From contig CALETE010000056.1 in assembly GCA_937920085.1 (NCBI GenBank), positions 1-64,000 of the forward strand: a stretch of 64,000 nucleotides of DNA, given 5' to 3'. Of the stretch, positions 27,307-35,673 are shown one piece after another. Source of the DNA: an uncultured Alphaproteobacteria bacterium (lineage in GTDB: Bacteria > Pseudomonadota > Alphaproteobacteria > Caulobacterales > Caulobacteraceae). Each line of letters starts with the position of its first letter. Position 1 is the first letter of the stretch. Made by a program: the position numbers and the translations under genes. The notes beneath the pieces were generated by a model. The model had not been told where the DNA came from. It saw nothing but the letters and a program-made list of their open reading frames with translations, and did no database searches.

Positions 27307-28560
27307 CTAGGCAGGCTCCACCGCAGGCAGCCGGTACTGGCCGTCCAAGAGGGCTGGCCGAGCGAAATAGGCGCGCATGAAGAGGGCAAAGGGCCCAGCC
27401 GGGGCTGGGAGCCAGTTGCCAGACTGGGCCTCAGCTGGGGGCTCATGGCTGATCCAGATATCCAGGGACCCGTCCGCCCCATAGGTCAGGCCCGGTGTCC
27501 GATCGCCTATGGCATAGCGATGGATCGGGTTGTCTGCGAAGTAAAACTGTCCATCGGCGGTGCCCTCATACAGGCTGAGGGACCAGAAACTGTCCACGGG
27601 GATCAGCTTGTCGGCTGGAAAGTGCAGGCGCCAAGCCTTGTTGCCGTCATAGAGCCCCCGATGCTCGCCAACAGCGCGCATATACATTGCCTCGACGGGC
27701 GGAAGGGCGGCCAGACCGCTGAGGGCGACCAGGGCGCGAAAGCCATAGCTTTGACCGAAATTTCCGAGTTCAGCTTTTGGATAGGTCCAGCCCTGGACCA
27801 CTCCAGCCTTCCCCGGCGCGTAATAGTGCAGGGTCGACTGAGCCTTTGCGACACCGGCTGCGATGGCCGCAGCCTCTTCCTCTGAAAACAAGGCAGGATC
27901 AAACCTACCCTGGCCCAGGCCGAGCCTTGCAATGCGAGACAGCAGAGCATCGTCAGTGGCGGGTGGCGGGTTCGCGACCATTAGGGTGTCGGCGGCCTTG
28001 AAATAGGCTTGCCAGCTGTCCTTACGACCCCCGAGCCTCGGCTCTGGTGGGCAGGCTGGACCTTGGATCGAGAGGCCCGATTGAACCGCCCGAGCAGCCA
28101 CAAGGTCATGGGGCCCATCCACCAGAATGCGCGCCAGGGCCCAGACATGGTTGGTGGGCGACCTGACCGTTCCATGACCACCACCTGGCGCATCAGGCCC
28201 GATGAGGCGATAGGTCCCGCCCTCTGTTCCGGTGGTTCGAGTGCCGAGAATGGCGAAGTTGTTGGTGTAGGCGTCCATGAGCGCCAGGGAGACGTAGCGC
28301 TCACCGGAGGCTGGCAAGGTCAGGGTGACCGGGCCGCGACTTAGGTCCAACTGAGCGCTGGAATAGAGGGTGTCATTGTTCGGGGTGGTCACAGCCCGGG
28401 AGGTATGATCCGCTAAGTCCCGCAGGTGGGTGAGTTCATTGATCCCCCCGCCAAAGGATCCGGTTCCCGTCCGGGTCGAGGCGACCTCAATGAGCGGCAA
28501 GGCATAGGTCCAGGCCTCCCGCGCGGCCTCGCTAAGGGCGTTCAGGTGCAGATCGGACAT
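27307..28560 (-). CDS. DUF1254/DUF1214-domain protein
   Basis: A 417-residue protein with an N-terminal DUF1254 region (AWTYALPLIEV, VTTPNNDTLYSSAQLDLSRGP) and a C-terminal DUF1214 region (FWSLSLYEGTADGQFYFADNPIHRYAIGD, shortened to WISHEPP near the end). No signal peptide is apparent, although many members are exported. The start follows a GGGGGAG Shine-Dalgarno. It lies 42 bases upstream of the ABC binding-protein gene on the same strand and may share its transcript. Function of the family is not established. Confidence 0.85.
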   Translation of the reverse strand: MSDLHLNALSEAAREAWTYALPLIEVASTRTGTGSFGGGINELTHLRDLADHTSRAVTTPNNDTLYSSAQLDLSRGPVTLTLPASGERYVSLALMDAYTNNFAILGTRTTGTEGGTYRLIGPDAPGGGHGTVRSPTNHVWALARILVDGPHDLVAARAVQSGLSIQGPACPPEPRLGGRKDSWQAYFKAADTLMVANPPPATDDALLSRIARLGLGQGRFDPALFSEEEAAAIAAGVAKAQSTLHYYAPGKAGVVQGWTYPKAELGNFGQSYGFRALVALSGLAALPPVEAMYMRAVGEHRGLYDGNKAWRLHFPADKLIPVDSFWSLSLYEGTADGQFYFADNPIHRYAIGDRTPGLTYGADGSLDIWISHEPPAEAQSGNWLPAPAGPFALFMRAYFARPALLDGQYRLPAVEPA

Positions 28561-28717
28561 GGTTAGACTCCCCCCCATAATCGGCGGCTTTGATAGGGTT
28601 TAACGGCTTGGACACGGGGCAAGCAATGTCGGTGAAGCCCTTCGAAGGGTCTTAGACTGCGGAGAGGGGGTGTTCAGCGCTTGCAGCCGAGAGCGTGGCG
28701 GGCCAAGTTCGCGCCGC

Positions 28718-29971
28718 ATGAGCAATCCTGACTCTCCCGAAGGCCTCTCCGCGCGCGCCCTGCTGAAGCGGCGCGATTTCGTACTCTTCTGGGCCGCCCG
28801 TATGGCAGCTACCCTTGGGGTTCAGATCCAAAGCGTCGCCCTGGGCTGGCAGATGTATTCCGTGGCTCGGGAGACCATGAGCGTCGCTCAATCGGCCTAT
28901 TATGTGGGCATGATCGGCTTGGCCGCCTTTATTCCGGTCTTCCTTCTGGCCCTGCCAGCAGGTGAAGCCGCTGACCGCCACGATCGGCGCACCATCCTTT
29001 TATTCTGTTATCTCGGTGAAATCGCTACAGCCGTGATCCTGGCCGCTGCGGCGATTTTCCACTTCGCCAGCATTCCCTTGCTCTTGGCCTTATCGGCCCT
29101 CTTCGGAGCCAGCCGCGCCTTTATGGGGCCCGCCTCGACGGCCATGGGGCCCATGCTGGTGCCAAAATACCTGCTGCCGAGGGCTATCGCCTGGAATTCT
29201 TTAGCTTGGCAAAGCGGCTCGATTATTGGCCCGGCTCTGGGCGGACTTCTGGTGGGGATTTCAGCTGGAGTCTCTTATTCTGTCACGACAGTCCTTTACT
29301 TCATCGCGGCCCTTTGTGTGTTCCTGGTGCGGGGCAATACCCAGCCCGTGGTCAATCCAGGGTCCCGTTGGGCGCTGATGCGGGAAGGCCTTAGCTATGT
29401 TTGGACCAACAAGATCGTGTTTGGTGCCATTTCCTTAGACCTATTCGCTGTGCTGCTGGGCGGGGCCACAGCTCTGCTGCCGGTGTTTTCCCGCGATATC
29501 CTGCATGCTGGGCCGCAGGGCTTTGGCATTTTGCGTGCTGGCCCAGCCATTGGTGCAACCCTGGTGGCCGCAGGGCTCGCCAGCTTTCCCATACGCCGCC
29601 ATGCGGGCATGATCATGTTTGGAGGCGTTGCCCTGTTCGGGGCCGCGACCATCGTGTTCGGGATCTCGACATGGCTGCCCCTGTCAGTCCTGGCCCTGGC
29701 GATCCTAGGCGCCGCCGACATGCTGAGCGTCTATGTCCGCCAAACCCTGGTGCAAATCGTTACGCCAGATCAGATGCGTGGCCGGGTGGCGGCGGTCTCA
29801 TCCCTCTTCATTGGTGCATCTAACGAATTGGGCGAGTTTGAAAGCGGCGTCGTCGCCAGATTTCTGGGGCCTGTCGGAGCAGCGGTTTTCGGCGGCGTTG
29901 GTGCGTTGATCGTGACCGGGCTTTGGGCCAATCTATTTCCGGCCTTGCGCAAGGCCGACAGGCTCGAATAG
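28718..29971 (+). CDS. MFS transporter, EntS/MFS_3-like
   Basis: A 417-residue 12-helix major-facilitator protein of the MFS_3 (enterobactin-exporter-like) group. The loop 2-3 motif GEAADRHDRRTILL is present, as is TPDQMRGRVAAVSSLFIGASNELGEFESG in the C-terminal half. The ATG at 28718 begins just before the first helix. It is divergent from the DUF1254-ABC operon; an export partner for the imported chelate is possible but speculative. Confidence 0.85.
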   Translation: MSNPDSPEGLSARALLKRRDFVLFWAARMAATLGVQIQSVALGWQMYSVARETMSVAQSAYYVGMIGLAAFIPVFLLALPAGEAADRHDRRTILLFCYLGEIATAVILAAAAIFHFASIPLLLALSALFGASRAFMGPASTAMGPMLVPKYLLPRAIAWNSLAWQSGSIIGPALGGLLVGISAGVSYSVTTVLYFIAALCVFLVRGNTQPVVNPGSRWALMREGLSYVWTNKIVFGAISLDLFAVLLGGATALLPVFSRDILHAGPQGFGILRAGPAIGATLVAAGLASFPIRRHAGMIMFGGVALFGAATIVFGISTWLPLSVLALAILGAADMLSVYVRQTLVQIVTPDQMRGRVAAVSSLFIGASNELGEFESGVVARFLGPVGAAVFGGVGALIVTGLWANLFPALRKADRLE

Positions 29972-30007
29972 ACGACTTCAGAAGCATTTTTTCAGGGAGA
30001 TAATTTC

Positions 30008-30931
30008 ATGGGCGCCCTTACTGGCAAGGTTGTTCTGGTTACCGGAGGCGGAAACGGCATTGGCCGCGACTGCGCGCTGATCGCAGCGCAAGAAGGTGCC
30101 AAGGTCGTGGTCAACGATCTGGGCGGTGGACTAAAGGGTGAGGACGAAGGTTCCGCCAGCGCCGCCGAAATGGTGGCCCAGGAAATCCGCGCCGCCGGCG
30201 GCGAAGCGGTCTCCAACTCCGAAAGCGTCACCAGCCTCAAGGCTGTTGAAGGCATGGTCGAGCAGGCCCGCGATACCTTTGGTGGCCTGCATGCCGTGAT
30301 CAATCCGGCCGGGATCCTGCGGGACGTGATGTTCCACAAGATGAGCGAGCAGGACTGGGACCGCGTCATCGACGTGCACATGCGCGGCTCCTTCAACGTG
30401 GCCCGCGCCACCATCGACCTGTTCCGCGAACAGAACGACGGCGCCTACATGTTCTTCACCTCGACCTCAGGCCTGTTCGGCAATATCGGCCAAGCCAATT
30501 ACGGCGCAGCCAAGATGGGCATTGCTGGCCTCTCGCGGATCATCGCCATGGAAGGCGCGCGCAATAACGTTCGGTCTAACTGCCTGGCCCCCGTCGCCTG
30601 GACGCGCATGACTCAGTCCGTGCCGGTCAAGGACGAAGCCGCCGTCGCCCGCCGGGCCGTGATGGCTGAGAAGATCCGCGCTGATCAGCCTGCCCGCTTC
30701 TCCGTGGCCATGGTGGCGCCCGCCGCCAGCCATGTGTCGGGTCAGATCTTTGGTGCGTCCGGCGAGAATATCATTCTCTATTCTCAGCCTCGCCCCATCG
30801 AGACCGTAACCAAGGAAGAGGGTTGGTCGGTTGAAACCATCCTGTCGGAAGCCGTTCCGGCCATGGCCCCTAAGTTCTTCGACCTGAATCGCGCTGTCAT
30901 GCCGGGCGCCCAGCCCGCCAAGACCAGCTGA
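30008..30931 (+). CDS. Short-chain dehydrogenase, MFE-2-like (R)-3-hydroxyacyl-CoA dehydrogenase type
   Basis: A 307-residue SDR. TGGGNGIG is the NAD(P)-binding loop, NDLGGG follows, and NYGAAKMG gives the Y-x-x-x-K catalytic pair. The sequence around GGLHAVINPAGILRD and the overall length match the dehydrogenase domain of peroxisomal multifunctional enzyme type 2. The usual NNAG tetrad reads NPAG here. Start is clear, with AGGGAG upstream. It probably acts in fatty-acid or sterol side-chain beta-oxidation. It is the last + strand gene before a minus-strand run. Confidence 0.85.
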   Translation: MGALTGKVVLVTGGGNGIGRDCALIAAQEGAKVVVNDLGGGLKGEDEGSASAAEMVAQEIRAAGGEAVSNSESVTSLKAVEGMVEQARDTFGGLHAVINPAGILRDVMFHKMSEQDWDRVIDVHMRGSFNVARATIDLFREQNDGAYMFFTSTSGLFGNIGQANYGAAKMGIAGLSRIIAMEGARNNVRSNCLAPVAWTRMTQSVPVKDEAAVARRAVMAEKIRADQPARFSVAMVAPAASHVSGQIFGASGENIILYSQPRPIETVTKEEGWSVETILSEAVPAMAPKFFDLNRAVMPGAQPAKTS

Positions 30932-30958
30932 TAGACGCCTATGGACGCCTGCACGGGT

Positions 30959-31555
30959 TTAGAGCCGGTGCAGGCGTTCCCACTCCTCCTTGGTCAGCTC
31001 CCAATAGAGCGACCGCCGCGATGAGCCGTCTGGCTTGACGCTTTCCACCTCGCCCATGGACCTGAAGCCTGCGCCCTCGATGGCCTTGGCGGACCGAACA
31101 TTATCAAGGGCGGCGGTCAGGCCGATCAGCCTCAGACCCAGCACCTCGAACATCCAGCCAATGGACTGCGTGACGCCCTGACGTCCGCCGCCTGAATTCT
31201 GCAGGTCCGCCCTCCGGGCCCCCGCCAATTCCCCCGAGGCCCGATCTGGCCAAATGCTGAAGCGGGAATAGCCGGACACCAGACCCTCATCATCCAGATT
31301 GACCGCCAAGATACAGCGCCCCTGCTGTTGCAAATCGGCACTCTCAGCGACCCAATTGGCGATGCGGTCGCGGGTTATCGGGCGCGGCAAGTCGTAGATC
31401 GGCCCCGAGACGCGCTCGTCAGACAAGAGGGCGTAGAGCCCCTCCACATGCTCCGGCCCTGCAACAATCCGCCCCGGCGCGGCGCGAACTGCGGCAATGA
31501 TCGCAGCCTCCTCTTCATGCGAGGCGGTGAGAAACGTAACCGGCGGCGCACTCAT
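30959..31555 (-). CDS. GNAT-family acetyltransferase
   Basis: A 198-residue acetyltransferase-like protein. The central GRCILAVNLDDEGLVSGYSRF strand and the later QSIGWMFEVLGLRLIGLTAALDNVRSAKAIEGAGF helix-strand resemble GNAT motifs A and B, including the N-x-x-S-x-x-x-x-x-x-x-G-F pattern. The acetyl-CoA R/Q-x-x-G-x-G/A loop is replaced by GGGRQGVTQS. Start and neighbouring stop share ATGA, so it is co-translated with the next GNAT gene. Substrate unknown. Confidence 0.7.
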   Translation of the reverse strand: MSAPPVTFLTASHEEEAAIIAAVRAAPGRIVAGPEHVEGLYALLSDERVSGPIYDLPRPITRDRIANWVAESADLQQQGRCILAVNLDDEGLVSGYSRFSIWPDRASGELAGARRADLQNSGGGRQGVTQSIGWMFEVLGLRLIGLTAALDNVRSAKAIEGAGFRSMGEVESVKPDGSSRRSLYWELTKEEWERLHRL

Positions 31556-32031
31556 GACCGGGCCAGGGCCACCAAGGCCTCGCCGGTCAGACGGCGGGTG
31601 ATCCACTCGGTTTTAGCGCTGGCCCCGAGAGCGTCATAAAAGGCGATGGATGGTGCGTTCCAGTCGAGGACCGACCATTCCAGCCGCCCCAGACCTTGCG
31701 CCTCGCACCGCTGGGCCAACCCCCGGAGCAGGGCCTTACCGCCACCCAAGCCGCGGGCTTCCGGGACCACGAACAGGTCCTCCAGATAGATGCCATGCCT
31801 CCCCTGGAAGGTCGAATAGTTGTAGAACCAGACGGCGAAGCCGATGGGCGATCCGTCAGCCTCAGCAATGTCGCAGAACAGCCGGGGATTGGGCCCGAAC
31901 AGGTCCCGGCTCACCTCGGCAGGGGTGATCTCCACCTCATGGGCGAGTTTCTCGTATTCAGCCAATGCGAAGATGAAGCCGTGAATGAGGTCAGCGTCTT
32001 CTGGACGCGCGGGACGGACAAGAACAGTCAT
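31552..32031 (-). CDS. GNAT acetyltransferase, diamine (SAT1)-like
   Basis: A 159-residue GNAT enzyme resembling spermidine/spermine acetyltransferases: HGFIFALAEYEKL at the N terminus, GFAVWFYNYSTFQGRHGIYLEDLFV in the core, the acetyl-CoA loop EARGLGGGKAL and the C-terminal VLDWNAPSIAFYDALGA. A diamine or thialysine substrate is plausible from the family. ATG 32031 is preferred over an in-frame GTG nine bases earlier. It is upstream of and overlapping the other GNAT gene. Confidence 0.85.
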   Translation of the reverse strand: MTVLVRPARPEDADLIHGFIFALAEYEKLAHEVEITPAEVSRDLFGPNPRLFCDIAEADGSPIGFAVWFYNYSTFQGRHGIYLEDLFVVPEARGLGGGKALLRGLAQRCEAQGLGRLEWSVLDWNAPSIAFYDALGASAKTEWITRRLTGEALVALARS

Positions 32032-32064
32032 GACAAACACGTTCCCTTGCAGAAGGCAGGCAGA

Positions 32065-33018
32065 CTAGCCGATCGTTTCTTCAGACAGCGCCCAAAGGCG
32101 CTCAGCGTCTTCAGGATCCAGGGCGTGGGGCATGACGCCGGCCATGGGCTCTTCGCCCCAGGGCAGGGCCTCTGCCAAATTTTCCAGATAGAGGCCACCG
32201 ACGCCCTCCAGCTCTGTGCCTATGGCCGCCCAGACGCTGGTGGAGGCACCTTGGGCAGGGGTCTTAAAGCCCTGGGCGATGACGCCCTGATCATTCATCC
32301 AGCCCATGGCGATCATTTCCTCCCGCGGCAGGTGGCGTTGCAGGGGGGTCATAATGCCGCCGGGCATGACGGCGTTGGCCGTGATCCCCAGTTCCGCGAA
32401 CTTCGCTTGATAGCCCACGGCGAACAGGGAATTGGCGGTCTTGGACTGACCATAGGACTCCCACTTGTCATAGGGCCGGGTGCGATAGTGGATATCGTCC
32501 CAATTCATCCCGCTGCGCCTGTGGCCGATGGAGGACAGGCTGACCAGGCGGGCGGTGCGCCCGGCTTCCTCGCCATTCATCAGGGCCCGGGCCAGACCGA
32601 CCCCAAGGAGGAAGTGGCCGAAGTGGTTGGTCCCCACCTGCATTTCCAGATCATTGGCGGTGTAGGTCTGCGGACAGGCCATGACCCCGGCATTGTTGAT
32701 CAGAACGTGCAGGGGCCTATCCCCCCAGGCGCGGACAAAGGCCGCCACAGAAGCCAGGTCTGACAGGTCGAGGGCACCGACACTCACCCGCTCAGCGCCG
32801 ATCTGGGCGTTGATTTCGGCGGCGGCGTCCTCGCCAGCCTTACGATTGCGAACGGCAATCATCACCTCGGCTCCGGCACCCGCCAAGGCGCGGGCGGTCT
32901 CGATCCCAATGCCGGTAGCACCGCCTGTGACAATCATGGTGTGCCCAGACAGGTCATGGCCCTCTGCAATCTCGGCGGCGTCGGTGAAGGGACTAAGGCC
33001 AGCGGTGATGCGGGTCAT
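32065..33018 (-). CDS. Short-chain dehydrogenase (retinol-dehydrogenase-like)
   Basis: A 317-residue classical SDR. The cofactor loop is TGGATGIG, followed by NNAGVMACP and the catalytic YGQSKTAN (Y-x-x-x-K); Ser is in VSLSSIGH. The residues after the cofactor loop and AVRNRKAGEDA favour NADPH. Size and pattern resemble retinol/WW-domain-oxidoreductase-type SDRs. The start at 33018 follows a purine-rich stretch and lies 16 bases after the metallo-hydrolase stop, so the two are likely in one operon. Confidence 0.85.
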   Translation of the reverse strand: MTRITAGLSPFTDAAEIAEGHDLSGHTMIVTGGATGIGIETARALAGAGAEVMIAVRNRKAGEDAAAEINAQIGAERVSVGALDLSDLASVAAFVRAWGDRPLHVLINNAGVMACPQTYTANDLEMQVGTNHFGHFLLGVGLARALMNGEEAGRTARLVSLSSIGHRRSGMNWDDIHYRTRPYDKWESYGQSKTANSLFAVGYQAKFAELGITANAVMPGGIMTPLQRHLPREEMIAMGWMNDQGVIAQGFKTPAQGASTSVWAAIGTELEGVGGLYLENLAEALPWGEEPMAGVMPHALDPEDAERLWALSEETIG

Positions 33019-33034
33019 GGTGCGGCTCTTTCTT

Positions 33035-34102
33035 TCAAGCAATCGTTTGATACCAGGCGACGCCCTCAGCGTCCGTGGTCTTGGTCATTTGGCCCCGGCT
33101 GATGAGGCAGTTGATGTGGGCCAGGCTCTCGCCCGTGGCCATGCCCAGCACCCACTGATCAATCTTGCGGCGGAAGAGAACGTGGAAGACGTCTACAGCC
33201 CGCTTGGGCTCAACGGCCAGCTTGGCCAGGCGATCAAGGCCCCGCTCATGTCCGCCGATCAGGTGGTCTATCCGCGCATGCAAGCCATGGAAGGGGTCAT
33301 TGTGGGCCGGAAGGACAAGGACATCATCGGGGACTAAGGTCTTGATACGGGCCAGGGAGGTCAGCCAATCGGTCAGGGGATCACCCGCGGGCTCTGTGGG
33401 GAAGACCGACACATTGGACGAAATCTTGGGCAGGATCTGGTCGCCACTGATCAAGAGCTTCAGGTCGGGACAATAGAGGCAGGCGTGCTCAGGCGAATGG
33501 CCCGACCCGACGACAATCTTCCAGTCGTGAGCTCCGATCCGGACGTCGTCGCCGTCGGTCAGCCGATGGAAGCTGTCCGGCAAGGCATGGAGCCCTCGAC
33601 CGAAGCCACCGAACTTGGCCTTGTAATTCTCCAGGGCGTCCTCATCCCAGCCGGCGGCCTTATAGAATTCGATGGCGTCATCGGGGGCTTCACGACCGGT
33701 GTCAGCGGCCAAGGATCGGCACATGAGGAATTCCAGCCGGGTGATCCAAAGGCGGCAATCGAACTTGCGGGTTATCCAGCCAGCCATGCCGATATGATCT
33801 GGGTGCATGTGGGTCACGAAGACCCGGGTGACCTTCAGACCTGCCAAAGGCCCGGCAAAGGCCTTGCGCCAAGCCTGCTGGGTATCAGACCCGCCCATAC
33901 CCGTATCGACAATGGCCCAGCCGCCCTCCTCTTCGATGGCCCAGACATTGATGAAGGATAGGGCTCCGCCCAGGGGCATGCGCAGCCACTTCACCCCCGG
34001 TGCCACATCAATGGCTTCACCGGTTTTGGGACCGCCTTCAAAGGGGTAGGTCAGCTTCGGACGCGGCGATTCGGGGATCGGATCTTCAAAGCCGTCGCGC
34101 AT
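33035..34102 (-). CDS. Metallo-beta-lactamase-fold hydrolase
   Basis: A 355-residue MBL-fold protein with the zinc motif THMHPDHIG (H-x-H-x-D-H), then GSGHSPEHACLY, SGDQILPKI and LPAHNDPFH for the remaining ligands. A C-terminal extension (after about 290) resembles the winged-helix-like tail of LACTB2/glyoxalase-type members. AAGGAGG precedes the start. The substrate, perhaps a thioester in the catabolic operon with the downstream SDR, is unknown. Confidence 0.88.
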   Translation of the reverse strand: MRDGFEDPIPESPRPKLTYPFEGGPKTGEAIDVAPGVKWLRMPLGGALSFINVWAIEEEGGWAIVDTGMGGSDTQQAWRKAFAGPLAGLKVTRVFVTHMHPDHIGMAGWITRKFDCRLWITRLEFLMCRSLAADTGREAPDDAIEFYKAAGWDEDALENYKAKFGGFGRGLHALPDSFHRLTDGDDVRIGAHDWKIVVGSGHSPEHACLYCPDLKLLISGDQILPKISSNVSVFPTEPAGDPLTDWLTSLARIKTLVPDDVLVLPAHNDPFHGLHARIDHLIGGHERGLDRLAKLAVEPKRAVDVFHVLFRRKIDQWVLGMATGESLAHINCLISRGQMTKTTDAEGVAWYQTIA

Positions 34103-34271
34103 GGGGGCCCTCCTTCTGGTTGCTTCCCATTGTCGACTGTCAGGGCCGTGGGATCAAACATCCATTGCTTGGAATGCAAACTCATTCAGCAAGGGTTCAC
34201 GGGGCGCTTGCTCTAAGGCGGCCCTAGGGCTTATGGACGCCTAAAGGAACACATCCAGGAGAGACCAGATT

Positions 34272-35594
34272 ATGAGGCTATCAGGACTCGGCTTAGCTGC
34301 CGCCCTCATCATCGCCGCGGTGATACCCGTCGCAGTGATGTCCGCACCCAAGGGACCCGAAGCCATCCCCGACGCCGCCCGCAAGCAGGGCATGGCAGAT
34401 GCCCCCGCCGTGGCACAAGCCGCAGGCATCACCTGCAAGGTGACTGACGCCCGCTTCGTCGGTAAGGCAACCGATGCAAAGACCAAGGTCTCAACCTCCT
34501 ATTACGAAGTCGACTGTGACCAAGGTCTGGGCTTCGTCCTCTCGGCCGCTGCAGGCGCAAAGCCAACGGCCTTCACCTGTATTGAAGCCAATACCCCACA
34601 GCCGGACGGCAAGCCCTCGGCCCTGCCCTGTAAGCTGCCCGGCAATGCGGATCCCAAGGCCGACCTCGCCCCCTTGCTGGCTAAGGCGGGTGTGACCTGT
34701 ACCCCTGAAGCCACCCGGGGCATTGGCCAAAGCGCAAAGGCCACCTTCCTGGAAATCGCCTGTCAGGGCGGAACGGGCTATGTGATGCAGGCTGGCGCAC
34801 CGGCCAATCCGGACTCTCCGACCCTTGCCAGCGACTGCCTGCTCTATGATGGCAGCGATGGCAACATCAAGTGCAACCTGCACGATAAGGCCTATCGTCT
34901 CGCCGTCATGGATCAGTTCGTTGCCGCCGCCAACAATGGCTGCGTGGCGAAGGACCGTCGCTATATCGGCCTTTCCCAGGCTGGCTCAGTCTATTACGAG
35001 GCCGCCTGCACGGACGGAAAGGGCTATATCTACAAGGTCGATAAGGGCGTTCTAGCCTCAGCCACCCCCTGCGAAAAGGCAGCCATGCTGCTTGGCGGTT
35101 GCGAACTGACCAACGCCAAGGAAGCTGAAACCGCCCAGGCTGGGCTCTACACCAAGCTTTCCCAAAAGGCTGGCTTTGACTGTAACGTCGCCAAGTACGC
35201 CCTCTTCCCGTCTCCGGCCGGCAAGGACGTCGTCGAGCTCTTCTGCTCCAACCGTCCTGATGGTGGCGTCGGCATTTTCGGCGGCCCCAATGACAAGTCG
35301 GTGGTCGTTGACTGCGCCCATGCCCCGATTGCTGGCTATCGCTGCAGCTTCACGCCTGACACAGCCACCAGCGGCTTGCTGACGGCAGACCTGAAGAAGC
35401 AGGGCAAGGACTCCTGCCAAGTCTCCAAGTCCCGTCTGGTGGGCAAGAGCACGAAGGGTACGACCTTCATTGAAGTCGCCTGCTCTGATGGCCTGAAGGG
35501 TTATATGATCGAATATTCTGCTGACCCAATCGCACCGATCGGCGTTGTGGGCTGCGCCTTCACCAAGGACTGCAAACTGCCCGGCAACATCTGA
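34272..35594 (+). CDS. Secreted protein of five four-cysteine repeats, unknown function
   Basis: A 440-residue exported protein with an N-terminal hydrophobic signal (about 1-24). The mature part consists of five repeats of about 60-80 residues, each with the pattern C-x(n)-[FI]-x-G-K/L-x(n)-[YF]-x-E-x-x-C-x-x-G-x-G-[YF] followed by two more cysteines; repeats begin near residues 55, 143, 225, 308 and 386. The evenly placed cysteines suggest two disulfides per repeat in the periplasm or outside the cell. GY/GF aromatic pairs recur. I do not recognise the family. AGGAGAG precedes the ATG, and a strong terminator follows. Confidence 0.8.
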   Translation: MRLSGLGLAAALIIAAVIPVAVMSAPKGPEAIPDAARKQGMADAPAVAQAAGITCKVTDARFVGKATDAKTKVSTSYYEVDCDQGLGFVLSAAAGAKPTAFTCIEANTPQPDGKPSALPCKLPGNADPKADLAPLLAKAGVTCTPEATRGIGQSAKATFLEIACQGGTGYVMQAGAPANPDSPTLASDCLLYDGSDGNIKCNLHDKAYRLAVMDQFVAAANNGCVAKDRRYIGLSQAGSVYYEAACTDGKGYIYKVDKGVLASATPCEKAAMLLGGCELTNAKEAETAQAGLYTKLSQKAGFDCNVAKYALFPSPAGKDVVELFCSNRPDGGVGIFGGPNDKSVVVDCAHAPIAGYRCSFTPDTATSGLLTADLKKQGKDSCQVSKSRLVGKSTKGTTFIEVACSDGLKGYMIEYSADPIAPIGVVGCAFTKDCKLPGNI

Positions 35595-35617
35595 TCCTAG
35601 CGATCAGCCCAAAAACG

Positions 35618-35652
35618 AAAGGCCCGCGGAGCGATCTGCGGGCCTTTTTCTT
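35618..35652 (+). terminator. Rho-independent terminator after the cysteine-repeat gene
   Basis: A 7-bp GC-rich stem, GGCCCGC (35621-35627) paired with GCGGGCC (35638-35644), has a 10-base loop and is extended by A-T pairs (AAA upstream, TTT downstream). It is followed by a run of T residues. It lies between convergent genes and could also serve the minus strand, where the A-run becomes T-rich. Confidence 0.9.
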
Positions 35653-35673
35653 TTTCAGGATTTGGGCCAGCGC

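Noticed and set aside
27265..28717. Cobalamin riboswitch upstream of the BtuCDF-like operon
   Set aside because: The 42-base gap before the binding-protein gene is too short, and the region before the DUF1254 gene shows no B12-box-like sequence.
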